Source: Tethya wilhelma (taxonomy: Eukaryota > Porifera > Demospongiae > Tethyida > Tethyidae). Taken from it: DNA of 64,000 nt. The notes under the pieces are model-generated. The model had not been told where the DNA came from. It saw only the letters and a list, made by a program, of their open reading frames with translations, and did not search any database. Each line of letters starts with the position of its first letter. Within the stretch, counting starts at the first letter, position 1. Positions 56,701 through 64,000 of this stretch are shown piece by piece. The position numbers and the translations under genes were made by a program. The stretch is from contig CAXIPT010000006.1 of the NCBI GenBank assembly GCA_964030475.1, forward strand, positions 5,863,113-5,927,112, written 5' to 3'.

Positions 56701-59700
56701 NNNNNNNNNNNNNNNNNNNNNNNNNNNNNNNNNNNNNNNNNNNNNNNNNNNNNNNNNNNNNNNNNNNNNNNNNNNNNNNNNNNNNNNNNNNNNNNNNNNN
56801 NNNNNNNNNNNNNNNNNNNNNNNNNNNNNNNNNNNNNNNNNNNNNNNNNNNNNNNNNNNNNNNNNNNNNNNNNNNNNNNNNNNNNNNNNNNNNNNNNNNN
56901 NNNNNNNNNNNNNNNNNNNNNNNNNNNNNNNNNNNNNNNNNNNNNNNNNNNNNNNNNNNNNNNNNNNNNNNNNNNNNNNNNNNNNNNNNNNNNNNNNNNN
57001 NNNNNNNNNNNNNNNNNNNNNNNNNNNNNNNNNNNNNNNNNNNNNNNNNNNNNNNNNNNNNNNNNNNNNNNNNNNNNNNNNNNNNNNNNNNNNNNNNNNN
57101 NNNNNNNNNNNNNNNNNNNNNNNNNNNNNNNNNNNNNNNNNNNNNNNNNNNNNNNNNNNNNNNNNNNNNNNNNNNNNNNNNNNNNNNNNNNNNNNNNNNN
57201 NNNNNNNNNNNNNNNNNNNNNNNNNNNNNNNNNNNNNNNNNNNNNNNNNNNNNNNNNNNNNNNNNNNNNNNNNNNNNNNNNNNNNNNNNNNNNNNNNNNN
57301 NNNNNNNNNNNNNNNNNNNNNNNNNNNNNNNNNNNNNNNNNNNNNNNNNNNNNNNNNNNNNNNNNNNNNNNNNNNNNNNNNNNNNNNNNNNNNNNNNNNN
57401 NNNNNNNNNNNNNNNNNNNNNNNNNNNNNNNNNNNNNNNNNNNNNNNNNNNNNNNNNNNNNNNNNNNNNNNNNNNNNNNNNNNNNNNNNNNNNNNNNNNN
57501 NNNNNNNNNNNNNNNNNNNNNNNNNNNNNNNNNNNNNNNNNNNNNNNNNNNNNNNNNNNNNNNNNNNNNNNNNNNNNNNNNNNNNNNNNNNNNNNNNNNN
57601 NNNNNNNNNNNNNNNNNNNNNNNNNNNNNNNNNNNNNNNNNNNNNNNNNNNNNNNNNNNNNNNNNNNNNNNNNNNNNNNNNNNNNNNNNNNNNATTGAAT
57701 TGAATGCTGAGAGAGAAAGATATCCCAGAAAAAATCTGGGACTCAGCTGGGAATCGAACCCAAGACCTCCCGATTGCTAGTCAGGTGCTCTTACCACTAA
57801 GCCACTGAGTGCCCGTGGCATTGGAACAGAAGATGTGTATCTATAGGCCTCAGCCGAACCCAACTGATTATCTTTCTCTCTCAAGGAGGCTGAGGCCTAG
57901 GCCTATAGATACATATCTTCTGTTCCAATGCCACGGGCACTCAGTGGCTTAGTGGTAAGAGCACCTGACTAGCAATCGGGAGGTCTTGGGTTTGGTTCCC
58001 AGCTGAGTCCCAGATTTTTTTCTGGGATATCTTTCTCTCTCAGCATTCAATTCAATTATAATAGCTAGAGCCTCTAGTTATAACACCTTAATTGTCATAT
58101 TAACTACATGTTAGCACAGACACTGTTAGCCATCTCTAAGGTGTGTACGTGTGACTTTTACCTCAAATATTTTCAGGCAGGTATTGATGACATGGATGTG
58201 TGCCAGCCTCAGTCTCTGTGCCTCCAGGAGAGGGCAGTCACTGACACTGACAGTGGACACCTCACCATCAACATCAGGCTCACTAGTGGGCTGTTTCAGA
58301 GCTGGAGCTGTGAACTGGAAGGTGGAGGGAAGGTACTTCTCAAAGAGAGAGTGGAAGTGCTCTGCTCTCTCTCGTGGCTGCTTGCAGATCCATTTCATGC
58401 AAATCTCCCTCCAGGTGATGGTGGTTGCTGACACATATTGCCTCGCCACTTTAGCAGCAGAAGAAGGAGTCAGGCTCTCAAGATCCTCCATCTGAGGAGA
58501 GAGAACAAGAGGTCAATAGTAAAGACTCTCAAAGTGTGTGCCATCTTTTATTATTATTATCATCATCATTATTTTTATCATTATCATAAGCTCTAATTAC
58601 AGCATATAGCTGAAATGAAAGTCAGACATTATCTAGCAAAATGCTGCTTGAGACAAAGACAAAAGCTAACTAATATATCTGATGATGTGTCATGTGTATA
58701 TACTAATGCTCTGGTCCATACTTTTCCCATCAGCTATTCCCATACGCGTAGCAACACAGCGACAAGGAGAAGCACCTACGTACCTCAAAGATGAACCTGA
58801 CGGACCGATCCAGCTGAAGTGTCTTGCCGTTGTTGAGAGTGAGGATGAGATCATCACTGCCAGTGGCAAAGGTCACCAGGGCATCAATCTGAGAGGGAGA
58901 GAGAGGGCCTTCCAGGACAAACCACTGAGTGGAAGGTTTGAGCTGAGGGTCTTCGGAGTGAGAAGAACTCAGCAGCTGAATGAGGAGCCCATCTTGCCAC
59001 AGACTGGAGCAAACAGATACACAGAGAAACAGTAATAATTTGAACATATGCTTGGTACATGTAATCTTGGCTGGACAATTATTGTGTGAAAATATCTTCA
59101 ATTTTAATCGACTGGCCTGCAGAAGCAATGTGGCACATGCATGACATTTAGCCTCCTTAATCCCACAGATGAAAGCAAGGTAATACTCTCCAACAAAATT
59201 AATTTTAAACTCAGTTTGGTTATTGGTTAGGAAATAAATCATGATGAGAGTAAGAATTATACAAGTACCTCTCCTCTTTCCTCTGGTATCCCAGCAGTTG
59301 TTCCTCCTCCATTGCTCCAGCAGCAATGGTGGTCAGACTGAAATGGCCTGAGGAGGACATCATCATGTTGTGCCTCACAGTCTCAGCAGCTACTTGGATC
59401 GCTGCTGTCTTGCCACTGCAGCTGGGGCCGTACACCGCAGTTAACTGGTGCAGCTGAACCAGAGTCACAATCTGAAGACAGACAGCATGAAGTGTCATAA
59501 CAAGCATAATAGCAGACAAACAAACACATAATAGCACACACAATGATGAATGCACCTCTGATACTACTGTCTGAAACTGTGGTGTGGGTATGAGCTCCTT
59601 CAGTTGGCAGGTCTGAACTATCACCTGTTCCAGAGTGGATTCATCTAGGGAACATAATCATTCAAAAAATTTAAACACACACACATACAATCTCACAAGA

Positions 59701-62700
59701 ACCAAACACTGTAGCTAGAGTAGCATCTCCACACCATACCTTGAGTGATCTCAGAGTCCTCATGCACCATCTGCATGGCACTGGTGGCCCTGGACTCCCT
59801 CACTGACTCCACAGCCTCTCTGTCCTCCTGGGCCTTCATTGCCATCCCTTCTCTCACACTGGCCTCGTGCTCCAACAGTCCCTGGAGATCACAGCTAGGG
59901 AAAAGATCCTTCAGCAGTCGAACAACAATTGAGTAACCTTTACCCTCCACAGGCAGAGAGGGAAGGAGAGTATCTTTCAGCGCTAGAACCAGCGCAAACT
60001 CCTCCAGAGATCGTTTCTGGTAGGTCATTTGTTGTTGCTGAGCAGTGTTCCCTTCCATGTCATCAGAAACAGCAAGAGTTCTAAACTTTAGCGATGCTCG
60101 TGTGCTCTCTGAGAATTCAGAGTAGACCATGCTAGGCATGTTGAGGCTGGTGGCTGGCACCTGGGGATCCAACAGTGCACTGTACTCCAGCATGTGTTTG
60201 TGAGCCAATGTAACCGTCTTCTTCACATGATAAATTGACACTTGTTTGACTGTTTGTGAGTCATTCTCGGCAAGTGCTGCTATGAAGTTAGTGTGCAGGA
60301 GCTCCTCCACACCTCTGTAGACTGAGTCTAGAGTGTCAGCCAGGAAAGAGACACTCTCAAATCCCTGAGACAAGAACAACGCTTCCAAGATGAGTCTCCT
60401 CTCTGGCATTTGAACGTGACAGGTTTTAAACGCCTCTAATATCGCAGGAGAGATGTGGGATAGTCCCGGTGAGGTGGCCACTGATGGAAGGGTCATGGAC
60501 GAGAAGCACACGCCCTTTGGGTCGGTGGACAGTCTTATCTTCTCTCCCATCCAATGGAGTGTCTCAGAGTGGCTGAGTCTGGCCCGATGTAGCTGGGTCA
60601 ACATGGTGCACACAGTCTGCAGCAGGGCTGGCTGGAGGTTGTCGATGGAGTCAAGATACAGCCAACAACCTGAGGCAACAAGAGAGAGAGGCATGGCGCC
60701 TCAAGAGATAAACAGATGGTCATTAATTCTCTTTCTCCATATAATATACCTGTTGTGGCCATTCCTCTGATGGAGTTTGGTATGACAGACTCCATCATCT
60801 CTCCAGAGCAATGGAGGGAGAACAATGGCTGACCAGTGCACACAGCTAGCTCACCAACAAGACCACCTTTCCCAATCCCCTGTAAGACCAACATTGTATG
60901 CATTAAGATTCCTAAACTAGCCATAGAATTGGAGCACTTACCTCACTGCCAGTGAGTAAGGAACCAGCTCCCTGTTGCACAGTCTGAAGGAGATGGTGCA
61001 GTGACTTTTCAAGCTGTGGAGTGATTACTATCCTGCCAGCGTTGCCGCTATAGTGACAGCCATACACAATGGAGGAGTTGAGGGAGGACAGGGTGGAGGT
61101 CTGGCTCCTGGAGGACCACTCGTAGTGGAGCATCGACTGCCAATGAAACGACTTCATGATGTCACCATCATTGTCAGAAATGTGCCCAGCAAGATCTCTA
61201 CTCTTGTACTTGTAGTCAGAAATGACGAGCAGGATATTTTGCAACCTTGACACCTGATCCCTTGTCCTGTGCTCAAACTGTTGCTGTCTCATGTCAGATC
61301 TCAACTGCTCCTCCAGATTTCCCGTGCTCCCTTCAGCAAAGACAGACGTGCTGGTCTTCAGAGCCACGTTTGAATCCTGAGGTGCAGGTTGACTACCATC
61401 AGTCAATGGAGGTGCTGCTGATGACTGAGGTGGTATGTTGGCAATATCTTCAGCACTATTGCTACTTCCCTTTAGCATTCGACACACAATAACAGAGAGA
61501 TTATTGATCTCCTTCACAAAGTCTTCCAGAATCTGTCCACTGTTCATCCGAGCTGCTTCCTGCACTGTCTTAGTGAGAGCCAACTCCAAAGCTATCTGTG
61601 TTGCCAGGATAATGATCTGTGAGGAGAGAGTGTTGCTGCTCCAGATGGTAACAAGGTGGGCCAGCATTGGGTAGCGATGGACGGGGCTGGAGTGAGGAGT
61701 GGCCACTTTAATGTATGTGGTGACAACATCTGTGAGCTGAGTGCGGAGGGTCGATTTGAGAGCACTCATCAGCTGGCTTAGAATACTCTCAATGGGACCA
61801 TCGCAAACAACACCCTATGTGTGTGTGTGTGTGTGTGTGTGTGGAGTGAAATGAAATATTCAATGCTATCATCGTTCGTTAAAAATGGTCAAGATAAACA
61901 GTAGAATGTGAATGCTATACTGGTGGTGTACCATACACGTATGTTACTAAGTCTAGCACAAAAATTTGGTGGATTTTAATATTGGCAGATAGGCAGTTTT
62001 GGTAAGGATTGCCAATATTAAAAACAAAAAATCCATCAAACAGTCATTTTTGTTATTGCTGCATGCACCACCAAAATAAAATCCACCAATCATGAAATGT
62101 TTGACAATCCACCAAAATTATATCCCTACCAATATTATGTACTATACGATATGTAGCGGTAGGAATTAACTGACCTGAGTGAGGTTTGTCTTTTCCCCCA
62201 GTAGGCTGACTATGGCAGTCACTCTGGTGGTCCCTCCACTGGGGGTGGTGTGTGGGGGGTAAGATGGTGACCTGCTGGGAGTGTGGGAGAAGGGAGGACC
62301 ACTCTCAAACTGAAGTCTAGCAGCGTGGGGGAACAGCTTGGAGATGTAGGAGCTGAACTGCTGAAGATTTGAACCTACACATGCAATGGGACATTCAAAG
62401 ATAAGGTCATTGACTGTGGTAATGGCAGAGGTCTCACCATAGCACACAAACTGTAGGATGTCTTCAAGTGGTAGCATATAGAACCATGGACACTTGACCC
62501 TCTGCTCTTCAACATACTTGACCAGTGCAGCCTGGCACTGTTGAAGGCCAGAGAGGAGCTTCTCCAGAGAGGGCAACAGACCTGCACACCCACAGGGTGA
62601 GATCACACCATCACATCTTTATGTTGGTTCTCAGCTCACCTTCTTTGATACAGACGTTCATCACAGCAGGGTTCTTAGCGGTGGCTAGCATCAACTCCCG

Positions 62701-63885
62701 CCATTCCTGGTCCACATTTCCAAAGGTAAAGGCATGGTTTGGGAGGTGCTGTTGGACTTCAGGGGAAGAATAGACCTACACCACCGGGGAGAGATACCGT
62801 ACAGTGGGTAAATTTGGCGAATTAGCAAATTACTCTGCAAATCGCCAAATGCACGCGTGCGCATATAAACGATGCAGCATGGAGAATTAAATTGGCAAAT
62901 TTCTATCGCTATTCATGCTAAAATACGAATTGCCAAATTTTAAGCCGGCCAATATAGTTCTATCTTTTACCTCTTCCAGCTGCACCCAGAGGGATTGGAC
63001 TTTGAGCCAAGTCACCAGGACAGCTTCAATGGTTTGTAGCTGCTTGTGCCATCTTTGAAGATCGTCAGCAAAGGAGGCTGCAGCCACCGTACCTTGGAGA
63101 CTTTGAAGAGAGATCTTTGGAATGGTGTGTGTGTGTGTGTTTGCCATAGTATCAAAGTAACAGGGGTCAATGGCAAACAAACTAGTTGTATGTCAGCACT
63201 CAAATACGCCCATTGAAGACCACACACACACATGTACAACCCCTGATAAACCACGACCCTACATGACCCTTCCCCCTCTCACCTGATGGCTCTCTAGTGT
63301 CTCAAATATGCCACCTGTGTTGGTGAGCAGAGGGACTAGCGTCCTGTGGCCATCCTCCCTGCCGGAGGTGGTGGAGAGGATGGAGGTGTGGCCCCCCACG
63401 GAGTGAGAGGTCCGTTGGGATCGCCTCACTGCCGACGTCACTCTAGGGATGGTGGTGGGCAGGGCTTGAGAGGCCTTAGGAGTGGCACTATCAATGCCAA
63501 GTTCAGAGACAGTCTGACAACAGATGTGTGTGTGTGTGTAACAAAGGGAAAAAGAAATCTTGAGAACTAGCCGGGATTGAACACACGTCTTTTGAGTCCT
63601 AGTCAAATGCTCTTACCACTGAGCTACTAGAACTCACAGGCATTGGAGTAGAGAACAGTAGTATTCATAATTATATAGGTACCATTGAACTTCACACAAA
63701 CTCATACATACACACACAACACAATATCTCATCACCTCTTGTCTTGAAGTATCAGTCACCCTCACGTGTTGCTTCAGCTCGACCAGCTTGCTTAGCCACA
63801 CCTCTTCAAATGTGTTCAGCAGTGACTCTATAGCCACGTCTTTATTGGCACGCTCCACTATAGCCTGTACCTCATGCAAATGAGC
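47955..63885 (-). CDS. DNHD1: dynein heavy chain, DNHD1-like (5' incomplete)
   Basis: More than 20 exons read a dynein motor from the linker to the C-terminus. Linker: exons near 63885-63736, 63513-63293, 63114-62971 and on to 61814-60942, with VWLSKLVELK and DDLQRWHKQLQTIEAVLVTW. AAA1 has the degenerate P-loop GSEGIGKGGL (the Thr/Ser after GK is Gly). AAA2 has an intact GPSCSGKT P-loop (59475-59270) and WFVLEGPLSPSQID. The AAA2 end is MEDLESLTPSSAAKV. The AAA3 P-loop falls in the N gap. AAA4's P-loop position reads VGCTHPEPLVQLAA and has lost GKS/T. Stalk and microtubule-binding domain: 54450-53370. AAA5 carries RWPLVYDPQGFAAQWL (52680-53300), then FQLYLTTTID. The C-terminal domain runs to about 47955. 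The degenerate ATP sites and Ser/Pro inserts favour DNHD1, a sperm-flagellum protein in mammals, over a canonical dynein (inference). Confidence 0.75.
48192..48427. mobile_element. MITE, family C (about 235 bp)
   Basis: The left end CGTATACAGCGGGAAATTTTTG is mirrored by the right end CAAAAATTTCCCACTACCGTATA. Non-coding, in an intron near the 3' end of the dynein-like gene. An A-rich run within it holds a single N (48371). Confidence 0.7.
50160..50440. other. dynein-like gene intron with an inverted repeat
   Basis: GGCAATCACAGGTAGAAAAGGAACATTATTCC near 50170 is matched in reverse complement by GGAATAATGTTCCATTTCTACCTGTGACTGCC near 50371-50402. The pair brackets about 170 bases and indicates another small palindromic element (about 235 bp) of unknown family. 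Confidence 0.65.
52385..52652. mobile_element. palindromic MITE, family D, second copy
   Basis: Starts TATCTTGGTCTAGGAAGGTC and ends AACTTCCTAGACTGAGATA; about 268 bases. It aligns along its length with 3523-3782, including GGATTATAGCCTTTGGTCAA. It lies in a dynein-gene intron. Confidence 0.8.
54545..54655 (+). mobile_element. tRNA-derived SINE, copy 1
   Basis: CTCCAATGCCAGTAAGTTC leads into TAGTTCAGTGGTAAGAGC (A-box) and then GGTACAATCCC (diverged B-box), followed by AGCTAGTTTTCAAG and a T-rich tail. It matches, in the opposite orientation, the copy at 63540-63650. Confidence 0.7.
56621..56700. repeat. (GA)n microsatellite at gap edge
   Basis: About 80 bases of GA repeat running into the long N gap. 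Confidence 0.95.
56701..57693. other. assembly gap of 993 N
   Basis: Unknown sequence inside the dynein-like gene. By position it should contain the AAA3 exons, including that module's P-loop. Confidence 0.99.
57694..58058. mobile_element. inverted pair of tRNA-derived SINEs (near-perfect palindrome)
   Basis: The left arm (57694-about 57867) and right arm (about 57893-58058) are reverse complements, separated by a short unique centre. The right arm on + contains GGGCACTCAGTGGCTTAGTGG (A-box type) and GGTTTGGTTCCC; the left arm read on - has the exact B-box GGTTCGATTCCC. The right arm folds as a tRNA-like cloverleaf: anticodon stem CCTGA/TCGGG with loop CTAGCAA (anticodon AGC, Ala-like), T stem TTGGG/CCCAG. 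The acceptor stem is bulged. Extra conserved sequence outside the tRNA part (GAAAGATATCCCAGA) indicates a SINE, not a functional tRNA gene. Confidence 0.75.
61810..61930. other. intron start with short GT tract
   Basis: A GT repeat of about 24 bases (61818-61841), then unique sequence leading to the family A MITE. Confidence 0.6.
61929..62157. mobile_element. MITE, family A, second copy (inverted)
   Basis: Its reverse complement aligns along its length with 233-444 (ATGATTGGTGGATTTTATTTT, AATATTGGCAATCCTTACC). The ends contain ACCATACACGTA and TACTATACGATATG. It lies in a dynein-gene intron. Confidence 0.75.
62795..62965. mobile_element. MITE, family B, second copy
   Basis: TACCGTACAGTGGGTAAATTTGGCG at the left and GAATTGCCAAATTTTAAGCCGGCC at the right; interior GCAAATCGCCAAATGC. 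Related to 44588-44757. Confidence 0.6.
63540..63650 (-). mobile_element. tRNA-derived SINE, copy 4
   Basis: On the minus strand: CTCCAATGCCTGTGAGTTC, then TAGCTCAGTGGTAAGAGC (A-box) and TGTGTTCAATCCCGGC (B-box GTTCAATCCC), then CTAGTTCTCAAG. Clearly the same family as 54545-54655, and less decayed. Confidence 0.75.
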
Positions 63886-64000
63886 TGAGAGAAACAGCAT
63901 AAAGAGTGTCAAGATCAGCAAAGTACAACAGAGAGTTGCAAATGCACCATTTTCAAAGTAATCTAGTACCGAGCCTACTAATCTGTAAAGTCTCTAGTAC

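Noticed and set aside
57939..58016. Possible tRNA-Ala(AGC) gene
   Set aside because: Cloverleaf is recognisable, but the acceptor stem is bulged, the T-loop is TTTGGTT, and conserved non-tRNA flanks extend in both arms of a palindrome, so it is a SINE head.
57694..58058. CRISPR-like or terminator palindrome
   Set aside because: Eukaryotic context with tRNA promoter boxes; arms are SINE copies.

Overview
The window looks like nuclear DNA of an early-branching animal, most likely a demosponge such as Amphimedon queenslandica (inference). It has many compact multi-exon genes with short GT-AG introns (often 50-150 bases), dense CA/GA microsatellites, and animal-specific families: beta-secretase, CatSper, an IkB-like ankyrin protein and a Death-domain/Kelch protein. 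Single and long N runs show a draft assembly. At two single N's the sequence steps back and repeats with a few percent divergence, which looks like unmerged haplotype contigs rather than real duplications.

Layout. 1-2 kb (-): one prolyl-tRNA synthetase exon and the 5' seven exons of cystathionine beta-synthase, which breaks off at a MITE and microsatellite. 2.5-3.9 kb: a hairpin-bearing minisatellite and a palindromic MITE. 4-5 kb (-): actin maturation protease. 5.5-5.8 kb (+): a fragment of an unrecognised gene. 6.1-7.3 kb: a foldback element. 7.6-9.3 kb (+): selenoprotein S with duplicated internal exons, a Sec UGA and a SECIS. 9.5-17.4 kb (-): a BACE-like aspartic protease, with an unrecognised two-exon gene nested in one of its introns. 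17.5-20.7 kb (+): an N-terminal LEM domain that reads in frame into a complete N-acetylneuraminate lyase. 21.5-28.6 kb (-): an IkB/BCL3-like ankyrin protein. 28.85-29.4 kb (+): an orphan two-TM protein. 29.5-33.3 kb: CATSPER3-like (-) and MRPL41 (+), head to head, with the shared promoter block present twice. 33.5-34.9 kb (-): CIMAP1A/ODF3. 37-38.2 kb (+): a jacalin-aerolysin pore-forming protein. 39-40.4 kb (-): Death+Kelch protein. 40.6-47.8 kb (+): the ER chaperone HYOU1/GRP170. 48-64 kb (-): the C-terminal two thirds of a DNHD1-like dynein heavy chain, interrupted by a 1 kb gap and several tRNA-derived SINEs.

The genes do not form operons. Several share head-to-head promoters (IkB-like/orphan TM, CATSPER/MRPL41, Death-Kelch/HYOU1). 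Three flagellum-associated families (CatSper, CIMAP1A, DNHD1-like) lie within about 34 kb. The most surprising gene is the LEM domain-sialic acid aldolase fusion: 13 exons join with consistent phases into a 473-residue frame. For each multi-exon model I checked splice consensus and reading phase by eye. Protein identities rest on recalled family motifs, not on database searches.
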